Below the pieces are notes generated by a model. The model did not search any database, was not told the DNA's origin, and saw only the letters and a program-made list of their open reading frames with translations. 64,000 nucleotides of DNA from Herbaspirillum sp. DW155. GTDB lineage: Bacteria; Pseudomonadota; Gammaproteobacteria; Burkholderiales; Burkholderiaceae_D. The number at the start of each line of letters is the position of its first letter. Positions within the stretch are counted from its first letter, which is position 1. Position numbers and translations under genes: made by a program. Shown here one piece after another: positions 1 through 10,309 of this stretch. The DNA is taken from assembly GCF_037076565.1 (NCBI RefSeq), contig NZ_AP029028.1, positions 1,426,001 to 1,490,000 on the forward strand. The letters run 5' to 3'.

Positions 1-1640
<1,640 letters not shown>

Positions 1641-1690
1641 GGGCACCAGAGCCAGACGCGAGGCGAACGCCTGAGGCAGCAGTCCCGATG

Positions 1691-1717
1691 AAGGTGAGGA
1701 GCGATCCTCACCTTTTT
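1691..1717 (+). terminator. rho-independent terminator after ftsH
   Basis: A perfect 10-bp stem (AAGGTGAGGA at 1691-1700 with TCCTCACCTT at 1705-1714) has a GCGA loop and runs into a T tract. It lies 50 bases after the ftsH stop and separates ftsH from folP. Confidence 0.85.
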
Positions 1718-1891
1718 CTTTTGGTGCGGCGAAAATGCCGCAGAATCACGCGGAATGTGAAAAACCTTGCAGGGAAGGGCGTTCTTGCCGGACAAAAGTG
1801 TAAAGACCGTCAATCGGCGGTGTATCATGCTGCCGCCACCCGGCGGTGCGCTTGCCGTGACCGCCGCAGCCATCTCACCCACAGAAGCAAG

Positions 1892-2740
1892 ATGACGCAA
1901 GCTTTTCTCAAATGCGGCAGGTTCCGCCTGCCGGTCCAGCCTGGCCGTCGGCCGCTGGTCATGGGCATCCTCAACGTGACGCCCGATTCCTTCTCCGATG
2001 GCGGCCGCCATCACTCGCTGGACCTGGCCCTGACCCATGCTGAACAGATGATCGCCGATGGCGTGGACATCATCGACATCGGTGGCGAATCCACCCGTCC
2101 CGGCATTGCCCCGCTGTCCCTGCAGGAAGAGCTGGAGCGCGTCATGCCGGTGATCTACGCCCTGCGCGACTGCGGCAAGCCGCTCTCGCTGGACACCTAC
2201 AAGCCGGCCGTCATGCGCGAAGCCCTGGCGGCCGAGGTGGACATGATCAATGACATCAACGGTTTTCGCGCCGAGGGCGCCATCGATGCCGTCAAGGACA
2301 GCGAGGCCGGCCTGTGCGTGATGCACATGCAAGGCCAGCCGCAGACCATGCAGCAAGATCCGGTCTATGAAGATGTGGTCACCGAGGTCGCCCGGTTCCT
2401 GCAGACCCAGGTCGAGCTGATGCGCGCGGCCGGGATCGGACGTGAACGCATCTGCATTGATCCAGGTTTTGGTTTTGGCAAGACTGTGGAGCATAATCTG
2501 GCTTTGCTCAAAAGCACGCGTCGCCTGATCGACACACTGGACCTGCCGCTGCTGGCCGGCATGTCGCGCAAGTCCATGATCGGCGCAGTCACCGGCAAGC
2601 CGCTGGAGCGCCGCATGGCAGGCAGCATCGGCGCGGCGCTGGCGGCAGCACAGCAGGGCGCGATGATCATCCGGGTGCACGATGTGGCCGAAACGGTCGA
2701 TGCGCTGTCCATGTGGCAGGCCGGGCGCGGCGACATCTGA
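1892..2740 (+). CDS. folP: dihydropteroate synthase
   Basis: Condenses 6-hydroxymethyl-dihydropterin pyrophosphate with p-aminobenzoate in folate synthesis; target of sulfonamides. The 282-residue product has the usual family length. Signatures are MGILNVTPDSFSDGG near residue 25, IDIGGESTRPG, the DINGF loop and the C-terminal SRKSMIGAVTG stretch. The frame stays open upstream into ftsH, but the ATG at 1892 gives the normal N-terminus; a start inside ftsH would add a meaningless extension. A weak -10-like TATCAT lies at 1823-1828. The gene sits between ftsH and glmM, a common betaproteobacterial arrangement. Confidence 0.96.
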   Translation: MTQAFLKCGRFRLPVQPGRRPLVMGILNVTPDSFSDGGRHHSLDLALTHAEQMIADGVDIIDIGGESTRPGIAPLSLQEELERVMPVIYALRDCGKPLSLDTYKPAVMREALAAEVDMINDINGFRAEGAIDAVKDSEAGLCVMHMQGQPQTMQQDPVYEDVVTEVARFLQTQVELMRAAGIGRERICIDPGFGFGKTVEHNLALLKSTRRLIDTLDLPLLAGMSRKSMIGAVTGKPLERRMAGSIGAALAAAQQGAMIIRVHDVAETVDALSMWQAGRGDI

Positions 2741-2855
2741 CGGACGCGGCGATGAACGCAGGGACGTGACAGAACATCAGGCATCAACACATCATTTCAT
2801 GGGAGACAGGCTGGCGCGCTCGCCCCGGCCTGCACGACATCAATAAAGGATCAAC

Positions 2856-4190
2856 ATGGCAGGAAAATACTTCGGCACCGATGGCGTGCGCGGTCGCGTC
2901 GGCGTGGCGCCGATTACGCCTGATTTCGTCATGCGTCTGGGCTATGCGGCCGGCAAGGTGCTGGCCAAGTCCAAGGATGGCGTAGCCCGTCCGACGGTGC
3001 TGATCGGCAAGGACACCCGTATTTCCGGCTACATGCTGGAAGCCGCGCTGGAAGCCGGTTTCGCCGCTGCCGGCGTGGATGTCTGGCTGGCCGGCCCGCT
3101 GCCGACCCCGGCCGTGGCCTACCTGACGCGGGCGCAGCGCCTGTCGGCGGGCGTGGTGATCTCGGCCTCGCACAATCCCTACCAGGACAATGGCATCAAG
3201 TTCTTCTCGGCCAAGGGCAACAAGCTGCCGGATCAGGTCGAGGCCGACATCGAAGCCGCGCTGGAACAGCCCATGGAGTGCGTGCCCTCCGAAAAGCTGG
3301 GCAAGGCCCGCCGCCTGTCCGATGCCGCCGGCCGCTATATCGAATTCTGCAAGAGCACCTTCCCCAGCGCCATGGACCTGCGCGGAATGCGCCTGGTGGT
3401 GGACTGTGCCAACGGTGCGGCCTACAACATCGCCCCGCACGTGTTCCACGAGCTGGGCGCGGAAGTCATCACCATCGGCAACCAGCCCGATGGCCTGAAC
3501 ATCAACGAGGATTGCGGCGCCACCGCCCCCAAGTCGCTGGTGGCGTCGGTGCGCGAATACCGTGCCGACCTGGGCATTGCGCTGGACGGCGATGCCGACC
3601 GCCTCATCATGGTCGATGGCAGCGGCCGCATCTACAACGGCGATGAACTGCTCTACCTGATGGTCAAGGATCGCCTGGCCACCGGCCCGGTCGACGGCGC
3701 AGTCGGCACCCTCATGACCAACATGGCCCTGGAAGTGGCCTTCAAGAAAATGGGCGTGCCCTTTGCGCGCGCCAAGGTGGGCGACCGCTACGTGCTGGAA
3801 GTGCTGCTGGAAAAGGGCTGGCTGCTCGGCGGCGAAGGCTCCGGCCACCTGCTGGCGCTGGACAAGCACACTACCGGCGACGGCATCGTCTCGGCGCTGC
3901 AGGTGCTGTGCGCCCTGAAGCGCGCCGGCCAGACCCTGGCGCAGATGACCGGCGACATCACGCTGTATCCGCAGTCGCTCATCAATGTGAAGATTCCTGC
4001 CGGTTACGACTGGAAATCCAACACCGCCCTGCAAGCCGAACAGGCTGCCGTGGAAGAAGAGCTGGGCGAACGTGGCCGCGTATTGCTGCGCCCGTCCGGT
4101 ACCGAACCGCTGATCCGCGTGATGGTGGAGGCCGAAGACGCCGAACTGGCGCGCACCATGGCCCAGCGCATCGCGGCCAGGGTGCTCTGA
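2856..4190 (+). CDS. glmM: phosphoglucosamine mutase
   Basis: Interconverts glucosamine-6-phosphate and glucosamine-1-phosphate, feeding UDP-GlcNAc for peptidoglycan and LPS. The 444-residue protein carries the phosphoserine loop [16 protein letters not shown] near residue 100, the metal-binding DGDADR motif, the sugar-specificity GEGSGH loop and the C-terminal phosphate-binding [18 protein letters not shown] lies about 8 bases before the ATG. It is likely co-transcribed with folP (115-base gap). The next gene, phoB, starts 27 bases after its stop. Confidence 0.98.
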   Translation: MAGKYFGTDGVRGRVGVAPITPDFVMRLGYAAGKVLAKSKDGVARPTVLIGKDTRISGYMLEAALEAGFAAAGVDVWLAGPLPTPAVAYLTRAQRLSAGVVISASHNPYQDNGIKFFSAKGNKLPDQVEADIEAALEQPMECVPSEKLGKARRLSDAAGRYIEFCKSTFPSAMDLRGMRLVVDCANGAAYNIAPHVFHELGAEVITIGNQPDGLNINEDCGATAPKSLVASVREYRADLGIALDGDADRLIMVDGSGRIYNGDELLYLMVKDRLATGPVDGAVGTLMTNMALEVAFKKMGVPFARAKVGDRYVLEVLLEKGWLLGGEGSGHLLALDKHTTGDGIVSALQVLCALKRAGQTLAQMTGDITLYPQSLINVKIPAGYDWKSNTALQAEQAAVEEELGERGRVLLRPSGTEPLIRVMVEAEDAELARTMAQRIAARVL

Positions 4191-4217
4191 GTTCAGCCTG
4201 TTGCGGATCCCAGCACA

Positions 4218-4910
4218 ATGTCAAAAGAGCTAGCCCACATCCTGATGGTCGAAGACGAACCCAGCATCGCGGAGCTGTTGCGCTTCACGATGCAAGGAGC
4301 CGGCTTTGCCACCACGATCGCCACCGACGTGGCCCAGGCCCGCAAGCTGATCGCCGAATCGCTGCCCCACGTGGTACTGCTGGACTGGATGCTGCCCGAC
4401 AGCTCCGGCCTGGTGTTGCTGTCGGAACTGCGGCGCGACCAGCGTACTGCCGCGCTGCCGGTCATCATGCTGACCGCCAAGGGCATGGAAGAAGACAAGG
4501 TAAAAGGGCTCAACGAGGGTGCGGACGACTACGTGACCAAGCCGTTCTCCCCCAAGGAACTGGTGGCGCGGGTGCAGGCCCTGCTGCGCCGCAAGGCCCC
4601 GGAGATCGGCAGCCAGGCACTGCGCTACGGTGACATCAGCATCGACGTCGAACGCCGCCAGGTGGCCGTGGCGGGCCGGTCGGTGACGCTGGACCAGGCC
4701 GAGTTCAAGCTCTTGCGCTACCTGGTGGCGCATCCCGAACGCATCTTTTCGCGCGCCCAGCTGCTCGACAAGGTGTGGGGTGACCACACCTTCATCGAAG
4801 AGCGCACCGTGGATGTCCACATCATGCGGCTGCGCAAGTCGCTGGGCGATCTGGCGCACTACGTGCAGACGGTGCGCGGCATGGGCTACAAGCTCAGTAC
4901 CGAGCAGTGA
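4218..4910 (+). CDS. phoB: PhoB-type phosphate response regulator
   Basis: OmpR/PhoB-family transcription factor expected to activate phosphate-starvation genes. The 230-residue protein has an N-terminal receiver domain with the acidic pocket (VEDEP), phospho-acceptor Asp in LLDWMLPDSSG, the LTAKG switch Thr and the K of TKPFSPKEL. A C-terminal winged helix follows, with the FSRAQLLDKVWG and ERTVDVHIMRLRK recognition region. All are PhoB-like. Its usual partners (phoR, pst genes, phoU) are absent here: upstream is glmM at 27 bases, downstream a terminator and convergent cytochrome genes. A PhoB-like paralogue with another sensor is possible but less likely. Confidence 0.88.
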   Translation: MSKELAHILMVEDEPSIAELLRFTMQGAGFATTIATDVAQARKLIAESLPHVVLLDWMLPDSSGLVLLSELRRDQRTAALPVIMLTAKGMEEDKVKGLNEGADDYVTKPFSPKELVARVQALLRRKAPEIGSQALRYGDISIDVERRQVAVAGRSVTLDQAEFKLLRYLVAHPERIFSRAQLLDKVWGDHTFIEERTVDVHIMRLRKSLGDLAHYVQTVRGMGYKLSTEQ

Positions 4911-4935
4911 CGTTCCCCCATTCGTGATAGGAATG

Positions 4936-4964
4936 AAAAAGGCGATCCGCGGATCGCCTTTTTT
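4936..4964. terminator. bidirectional terminator between phoB and cytochrome genes
   Basis: GGCGATCC and GGATCGCC form a hairpin at about 4941-4958 with an A run before it and a T run after it. It can therefore end transcription of phoB (+) and of the cytochrome pair (-). Confidence 0.85.
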
Positions 4965-4985
4965 CCTGATCGCTGCCGCGCAGGA

Positions 4986-6287
4986 TCAATCCAGCGGCAC
5001 GCTGCGATAGCGGTTCACCTCCGAGGCCGAAACGAAGCCGCCCTGGTTGCCCCAGCTGTTGCGCACGTAGGAGACCAGCGCCGCCACTTCCTGATCGCTC
5101 AGTTGCGGCCCGAAGGGCGGCATGCCGAAGGGGTAGGGGTTGCCCGCCGTGGACGGCGGGAAGCCGCCATTGAGCACGGCGCGGATGGCATTGACCGCCT
5201 GCGGCCCGGCAATGGCATGGTTGTCCGCCAGCGGCGGATAATCCGGCGCGCTGCCCTGGCCTTTGCTGCCGTGGCAGTCCACGCACAGTTCTCCGTAGAG
5301 TTTCTTGCCCTGCTTGAGGATGCGCTCAGCGTCGGCAGGCTCAGGTCGTGCGACCGGGGCAGTGTCGGCAAGAGGCTGCGCCGGCAGCGATTTCAGATAG
5401 GCCGCCATGGCGCTGATGTCGTCATCGTCGAGATATTGCAGGCTGCGTCCGACCACTTCCGACATCGGTCCCAGCGAGGCGCCGCGCGGCGAGACGCCGG
5501 TCTTGAGCAGGCTGGCGATCTCGGCTTCGCTCCAGCTGCCCAGTCCGTGTTCGCCGCTGTGCAGGGGCGGCGCATACCAGTCCAGTCCGGCGATCATGCC
5601 GCCTTCCAGCGCCAGCGGCGCCATGCTGCTGCCCAGGCGGTTGCGCGCGCTGTGGCAGGCGCTGCAATGCCCGGCTCCCCGGACCAGGTAGGCGCCCCGG
5701 TTCCATTGCGCGGAGCGGCCCGATTCTGGCTGGTATACGGCCGGTGTGAAGAAAAATGCGCGCCATAGTCCCAGCAACGGGCGCTGGTCATAGGGAAAGC
5801 GCAAATCGTGTGAACGATTTTGCTGAAAAACAGGAGGCAGGCTGCGCAGGTAGGCCCACAGCGCATCGCTGTCCTCGCGCTGTAGCAGGGTGTAGCTGGG
5901 ATAGGGGAAGGCCGGGTAGAGGAAGCGGCCATCGCGTCCGCGTCCGTGATGCAGGGCGCGCCAGAAGTCGTCGGCGCTCCAGTCGCCGATGCCGCTGGCC
6001 TTGTCGGGCGTGATGTTGGTGGTGTAGAGCGTGCCGAAGGGCGTGGCGATGGGGCGTCCACCGGCGTAGGCCGCGCCGCCGCGTGCCGTGTGGCAGGCCA
6101 TGCAGTTGCCGGCGCGGGCCAGGTATTCACCCTTGATGCGCTGGGCCCGGGCATCGGTGACCGGGACGGATACGCCGGGATCTTCGCGGCGCAGGCTCTG
6201 CCAGGCGATGATGCCGCCGGCCAGCGCCGCCACGGCCAGCAGCGCGCCCAGCAGAATCACCATGCCCAGGCGCACGGTCTTGTTCAT
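4986..6287 (-). CDS. membrane-anchored triheme cytochrome c (alcohol/sugar dehydrogenase subunit type)
   Basis: Periplasmic electron carrier of 433 residues. An N-terminal membrane helix (about residues 7-30) would act as uncleaved anchor or signal. Three CXXCH haem sites are visible: NCMACH at 61-66, HCSACH at 207-212 and LCVDCH at 334-339, the spacing typical of the cytochrome subunits that pair with PQQ- or FAD-dependent alcohol, gluconate or sorbitol dehydrogenases. The ATG at 6287 overlaps the stop of the upstream diheme cytochrome gene in an ATGA, so the two are translationally coupled. No dehydrogenase subunit is encoded nearby, so the electron donor is unknown. Confidence 0.85.
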   Translation of the reverse strand: MNKTVRLGMVILLGALLAVAALAGGIIAWQSLRREDPGVSVPVTDARAQRIKGEYLARAGNCMACHTARGGAAYAGGRPIATPFGTLYTTNITPDKASGIGDWSADDFWRALHHGRGRDGRFLYPAFPYPSYTLLQREDSDALWAYLRSLPPVFQQNRSHDLRFPYDQRPLLGLWRAFFFTPAVYQPESGRSAQWNRGAYLVRGAGHCSACHSARNRLGSSMAPLALEGGMIAGLDWYAPPLHSGEHGLGSWSEAEIASLLKTGVSPRGASLGPMSEVVGRSLQYLDDDDISAMAAYLKSLPAQPLADTAPVARPEPADAERILKQGKKLYGELCVDCHGSKGQGSAPDYPPLADNHAIAGPQAVNAIRAVLNGGFPPSTAGNPYPFGMPPFGPQLSDQEVAALVSYVRNSWGNQGGFVSASEVNRYRSVPLD

Positions 6288-7009
6288 CGCGCCGCTCCCG
6301 TGCCCGGCATGCTGCCGCACGCCACCGGCAGCGGTGTGGACGGGGCGCTCGCCGGCGCATAATCGGCCGGCACCGGCTGGGCGGAGAGCCAGCTGCTGGC
6401 GGCATTGATTTCTTCTGGACTGAGCGCCCTGGCGATCTCGCCCATGCAATCCGGCGCCCTGGCCGTGCGCTCGCCATTGCGCCAGGCACCCAGCTGCGCA
6501 TTGAGATAGTCGCGAGGCAGGCCCAGCAATCCCGGGATGCCGGGTTGCACACCGGCCAGTCCGGCGCCGTGGCAACTGGCACAGGCCGGGATGGCCTGCG
6601 CCGGCTTGCCCTGGCTGACCAGCAGGCGGCCGCGTTCCAGCACCGCCGCGCCGGCGTCCGAGGGGACCGCAGGCGGGTAGGGCGGATGCTGGGCGGCGAA
6701 GAAGGTGGCGATCTGCTGGAGATAATCATCCGAGAGATTGGCCAGCAGGTAATTCATCATCGGATAGCGGCGCCGGCCATCGCGAAAGCTCTGCAGCTGG
6801 TTCAGCAGATAGCCTGCCGGCTTGCCGGCAATACGCGGATAGTAACCATCGGCGGTGGCGCGGCCCTCCTTGCCGTGGCAGGCGATGCATGCGGCCAAGC
6901 GGTCGGCCATGCCCGGCACGGTCTGCTGGGCCATGACCATGCCGCCTGCCATCAGGCTCCCCAGGGCGGCGGCTGCAAGCTTCTTCATCGTTGTTGTTGG
7001 CAAGCGCAT
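6284..7009 (-). CDS. diheme cytochrome c (c4/c553 type)
   Basis: Exported electron carrier with a signal peptide (MKKLAAAALGSLM...VMAQ) and two CXXCH motifs, ACIACH near the mature N-terminus and ACASCH in the second half, as in two-domain cytochrome c4 proteins. It is coupled to the triheme cytochrome gene by an ATGA overlap, so the pair probably passes electrons in sequence. The start is uncertain. ATG at 7009 gives a slightly long signal peptide and sits 6 bases after a TACAAT -10-like box (minus strand, 7021-7016). ATG at 6988 gives a standard signal peptide, but neither has a good ribosome binding site. Confidence 0.83.
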   Translation of the reverse strand: MRLPTTTMKKLAAAALGSLMAGGMVMAQQTVPGMADRLAACIACHGKEGRATADGYYPRIAGKPAGYLLNQLQSFRDGRRRYPMMNYLLANLSDDYLQQIATFFAAQHPPYPPAVPSDAGAAVLERGRLLVSQGKPAQAIPACASCHGAGLAGVQPGIPGLLGLPRDYLNAQLGAWRNGERTARAPDCMGEIARALSPEEINAASSWLSAQPVPADYAPASAPSTPLPVACGSMPGTGAAR

Positions 7010-7046
7010 CGGCCTATTGTAGTCCATGCGCCTGCCCAGGGCGGCT

Positions 7047-7074
7047 TTGCAAGGGCGGGCGCAGCGGATACAAT
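7047..7074 (+). promoter_or_regulatory. sigma-70 promoter of tRNA-Arg
   Basis: TTGCAA at 7047-7052 and TACAAT at 7069-7074 are separated by 16 bp. The predicted transcription start is near 7081, just before the mature tRNA 5' end at 7087. Confidence 0.7.
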
Positions 7075-7086
7075 AGCGGCCTTGTT

Positions 7087-7429
7087 GCCCCCGTAGCTCA
7101 GTGGATAGAGCGATCCCCTCCTAAGTCAAATTGGGCAGCGGATGCCGAAAGGCGCCGCCTGAATGGAGTCAAAGTCGGTGAACCCTGACAGCGCCTGCAT
7201 GCATTCATGCAAAGCGGCTGCTGGCAATACCGAGCCAAGCCGGCTTCCTCGGAAGCCGGAAGGTGTAGAGACTAGACGGCTCCGGCCTTCCGATCCGCCC
7301 TCCCGGGCAGGGTCCACGGCCAAGGTATAGTCCAGACTACAAACATCCGGTCACACGTATCTGATGGTGGCGAAAGCCATAGTGGTATGAAGGGATAGGT
7401 CACACGTTCGATCCGTGTCGGGGGCGCCA
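7087..7429 (+). tRNA. tRNA-Arg(CCU), interrupted by a group I intron
   Basis: Two exons (7087-7122 and 7390-7429) join into a perfect tRNA. The acceptor stem is GCCCCCG with CGGGGGC, the D stem GCTC/GAGC, the anticodon stem ATCCC with GGGAT around the loop CTCCTAA, the T stem ACACG/CGTGT with loop TTCGATC, and the CCA end is encoded at 7427-7429. The anticodon CCU is at 7120-7122, reading AGG arginine codons. The intron interrupts directly after the anticodon. A sigma-70 promoter precedes and an intrinsic terminator follows. Self-splicing introns at this position of tRNA-Arg(CCU) are known in Agrobacterium and some proteobacteria. Confidence 0.95.
7123..7389 (+). ncRNA. group I self-splicing intron in tRNA-Arg(CCU)
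   Basis: 267-nt intron without an open reading frame. It follows U36 of the tRNA, giving the required U at the 5' splice site, and ends with G at 7389, the omega-G. The internal guide GGG at 7133-7135 can pair with the anticodon CCU, leaving the U.G wobble at the splice site. The P7 strands are GACTA at 7270-7274 and TAGTC at 7328-7332. The catalytic-core blocks GAGCCAAGC, GTGTAGAGACTAGACGGC and AAGGTATAGTCC closely match the Azoarcus tRNA-Ile intron (subgroup IC3). GAAA tetraloops occur near 7148 and 7373. The Azoarcus intron is about 205 nt, so this one is larger in its peripheral helices. Confidence 0.93.
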
Positions 7430-7440
7430 GACAAAAGGAA

Positions 7441-7473
7441 ACGGGCACTTCTTCGGAAGTGCCCGTTTTTTTT
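7441..7473 (+). terminator. terminator of tRNA-Arg
   Basis: ACGGGCACTT (7441-7450) and AAGTGCCCGT (7457-7466) form a 10-bp stem with a CTTCGG loop, followed by eight T. It lies 12 bases after the tRNA CCA end. Confidence 0.9.
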
Positions 7474-7516
7474 CGTGCCGGCCGTGGCGCATTGCGCCCG
7501 GCCTTCAAGCCCTGCC

Positions 7517-9982
7517 TCAGTGACCTTGATTGGTATTGTCCATGAAGCGTCTTGCGCTCTCACTCTGGGGGCGCGTCCCGGAAGCAGCAGGCGCCGCGCC
7601 CTGGGACGTACCCGGCACGTTCGGTGCCGGCTGTGGATTGCCCGGCGCCGCCGGGGTCTGGCTGGGCGTCCAGCCGAAGAAGTTCGCCAGCGCATCGCCC
7701 GCCGTCACGCCCACATTGGTCACCAGACCGTTGTTGGGTGTGAAGTTGTCGTAATACGGCTCGCCATCGATGAAGCGGATGCCGTCCGGCACCGGAAGGT
7801 CGAACTGCGGCACGCCCTTCAAGGCCTTGGCCATGTAATCGACCCAGATCGGCAGCGCCAGCTGTGCACCGAATTCCTTGCTGCCCAGGCTCTTGGGCTG
7901 GTCGTAACCCATCCAGGCGACGGTGGCCAGGGTGCGCTGGTAGCCGGCGAACCAGCCATCGACGGCATCATTGGTGGTACCGGTCTTGCCGGCCAGGTCG
8001 GTGCGGCCGATGCTGTTGCTGCGTGCGCCGGTACCGGCCTGGGCCACCGACTTGAGCATGTTGGTCATCATGTAGCTGTTGCGCTCGGCCACCACGCGCG
8101 GCGCGCCATTGCCCACGATCAGCGGGTCCGCCTTGGAGAGCACCTTGCCGCGCGCGTCGGTGATCTGCGAGATCAGGTAGGGCTGGATCTTGTAGCCGCC
8201 GTTGGCAAACACCGAATACGCCGCCGAGAGCTGCAGCGGATTGGTCTGGCCCGCCCCCAGCGCCATGGGCAGGTAGGGCGGTACCTTGTCGGCATCGAAG
8301 CCATAGGTGCCGGTGATGAAGTCGCGCGCATAGGGCACGCCGATGTAATCCAGCGTGCGGATGGCCACCAGGTTCACCGACTTCTGCAGGGCAGTGCGCA
8401 CGGTGATGGGACCGGCCGGGGTTTCGTCATCCTTGGGTTCCCAGTTCGGCTGGCCGGGGCCGGCCGGATAGGAGACCGGGGCGTCGTTGACGATGGAAGC
8501 CGGTGCAAAACCCTTCTCCAATGCAGCCGAATAGATGAAGGGTTTGAAGGTCGAGCCGGGCTGGCGCCAGGCTTGCGTGACGTGGTTGAAATTGTTCTGG
8601 GTGAAGTCGAAACCACCCACCAGGGCGCGGATGGCGCCATCCTGCGGCACCACCGAGACCAGCGCCGCTTCCACCTGCGGCAGCTGCACCACCTGCCAGT
8701 TCTGCTTGGCGTCCTGCATCACGCGGATCAGGGCGCCGGGGGCGATGCGAATGTCCTTCCTGGCCTTCTCCGACAGGGCCGACGCCACGAAGCGCAGGGC
8801 TTCGCCCTTGATGCTGATCTTGTCGCCGCTGCGCAATACCGCATCGATCTGTTTGGGGCTGGCGGCCACCACCACGGCGGCCAGGATGTCGTCGTTGTCG
8901 GGATGGTCGTCCATCACGTCGTCGATGGCGGCGGCGCGGTCTTCGGCGTTGGCGGGCAGCTCGATGGTTTCTTCCGGGCCGCGATAGCCGTGGCGGCGGT
9001 CGTAATCCATCACGCCCTTGCGCACGGCGTCGTAGGCGGCCTGCTGGTCGGCTGCATTGACGGTGGTGTAGACGTTGAAGCCCTGGGTGTAGGTATCTTC
9101 CTTGTACTGCGCATACACCATCTGGCGCACCATTTCATTCACGTATTCAGCGTGGATGCTGTACTGGCTGCCCGGTGCGCGCACCTTCAGTTCTTCCTTG
9201 GAAGCCTTGTCGTACTGCGCCTGGGTGATGAAGCCCACGTCCAGCATGCGCTGCAGGATGTATTGCTGACGGATGTGGGCGCGCTTGGGATTGACGATGG
9301 GGTTGTAGGCCGACGGTGCCTTGGGCAGGCCGGCCAGCATGGCGGCTTCGGCCAGGGTGATGTCCTTGAGGTCCTTGCCGAAGTAGGTGCGCGCGGCGGC
9401 GGCGAAGCCGAAGGCGCGCTGGCCCAGGTAGATCTGGTTCATGTAGACCTCCAGGATCTGGTCCTTGGTCAGGGCATGTTCGATCTTGTTGGCCAGCAGC
9501 ACTTCGTAGAGCTTGCGCGAGAAGGTCTTTTCCTTGGTCAGGAAGACGTTGCGGGCCACCTGCATGGTGATGGTACTGGCGCCCTGCGAGGCGGTGCCGC
9601 GCAGCACGTCGGTCACCAGCGCGCGGGCGATGCCGATCCAGTCGATGCCGCCGTGTTCATAGAAGCGATAGTCTTCGATGGCCAGCACGGCGTTCTTCAT
9701 GTCGGCCGGGATGTCGTCGAGCTTGACCAGGCTGCGTTTTTCTTCACCGAACTCGCCCAGCAGCACCTTGTCGGCGGACCAGATGCGCAGTGGCACCTTG
9801 GGACGGTAGTCGGTGATCAGGTCCAGCGAGGGCAGGCGCGGGTTGATGAAGATCAGGGCATATACCACCAGCAGTCCGGCGGCAACGCCAAGACCGAGGA
9901 TGGACAGACCGATGAACTTGGCAACGTTAAAAGTGAGGAAGCCGCGCTGGCGGCGCAGGTTCGGCAAGGAGGGAAAAGGCAT
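7517..9982 (-). CDS. mrcA: penicillin-binding protein 1A
   Basis: Bifunctional class A peptidoglycan synthase of 821 residues. A short cytoplasmic tail and one membrane helix (about 24-45) precede the GT51 glycosyltransferase domain, which shows AIEDYRFYEHGGID (catalytic Glu), QGASTITMQVARN and RKLYEVLLA. An OB-type insert follows, then the transpeptidase domain with STFK (Ser477), an SVN motif and KTGTTN (Lys666). A Pro/Ala/Ser-rich tail ends the protein. It is transcribed alone and diverges from uup; the pil genes often found next to it in related bacteria are not here. Confidence 0.96.
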   Translation of the reverse strand: MPFPSLPNLRRQRGFLTFNVAKFIGLSILGLGVAAGLLVVYALIFINPRLPSLDLITDYRPKVPLRIWSADKVLLGEFGEEKRSLVKLDDIPADMKNAVLAIEDYRFYEHGGIDWIGIARALVTDVLRGTASQGASTITMQVARNVFLTKEKTFSRKLYEVLLANKIEHALTKDQILEVYMNQIYLGQRAFGFAAAARTYFGKDLKDITLAEAAMLAGLPKAPSAYNPIVNPKRAHIRQQYILQRMLDVGFITQAQYDKASKEELKVRAPGSQYSIHAEYVNEMVRQMVYAQYKEDTYTQGFNVYTTVNAADQQAAYDAVRKGVMDYDRRHGYRGPEETIELPANAEDRAAAIDDVMDDHPDNDDILAAVVVAASPKQIDAVLRSGDKISIKGEALRFVASALSEKARKDIRIAPGALIRVMQDAKQNWQVVQLPQVEAALVSVVPQDGAIRALVGGFDFTQNNFNHVTQAWRQPGSTFKPFIYSAALEKGFAPASIVNDAPVSYPAGPGQPNWEPKDDETPAGPITVRTALQKSVNLVAIRTLDYIGVPYARDFITGTYGFDADKVPPYLPMALGAGQTNPLQLSAAYSVFANGGYKIQPYLISQITDARGKVLSKADPLIVGNGAPRVVAERNSYMMTNMLKSVAQAGTGARSNSIGRTDLAGKTGTTNDAVDGWFAGYQRTLATVAWMGYDQPKSLGSKEFGAQLALPIWVDYMAKALKGVPQFDLPVPDGIRFIDGEPYYDNFTPNNGLVTNVGVTAGDALANFFGWTPSQTPAAPGNPQPAPNVPGTSQGAAPAASGTRPQSESARRFMDNTNQGH

Positions 9983-10309
9983 GGGATGAGCGCGAATCGG
10001 AATGCGCTATCTTACCGCATCGCGCTGCCGGGCCGGCGCGCCGGGCGCGGGCAATGGTTAACGAGTTGTAACATCGCTCCCGGACGACGAGGAAATTCGA
10101 GGATTTGTCGTTATTTTTCATCAATCCCGTTGCCAAAGTGCAAGCTGGCGCAGTGCATGGCCGCCGCGACGAGGCGGGACTGCGCTTAAATCAGCATTTC
10201 GGCGGCGCAGTCGGTACAATGCCGCTCTTGCGCTTTTTCCCGCATCAGGCGCCTTTCGCATTCATCCTGCGCGGCCCTGGCCGTCGCATTCACGCAGATC
10301 ACGCACGCT
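9983..10309. other. intergenic region between divergent mrcA and uup
   Basis: 327 bases without a credible gene. It should hold both divergent promoters. On the plus strand TACAAT at 10215-10220 is a possible -10 for uup with no clear -35. On the minus strand TAAGAT (10014-10009) is a possible -10 for mrcA. No repeat or strong hairpin was seen. Confidence 0.5.

Noticed and set aside
7123-7389. Coding sequence inside the tRNA intron
   Set aside because: Short frames occur on both strands, but the RNA core motifs account for the interval and no homing endonuclease motif is present.
7415-10189. A 924-codon open frame on the plus strand opposite mrcA
   Set aside because: It is the antisense shadow of a well-supported penicillin-binding protein gene, with Gly/His/Val-rich composition typical of reversed GC-rich codons and no recognisable domain.
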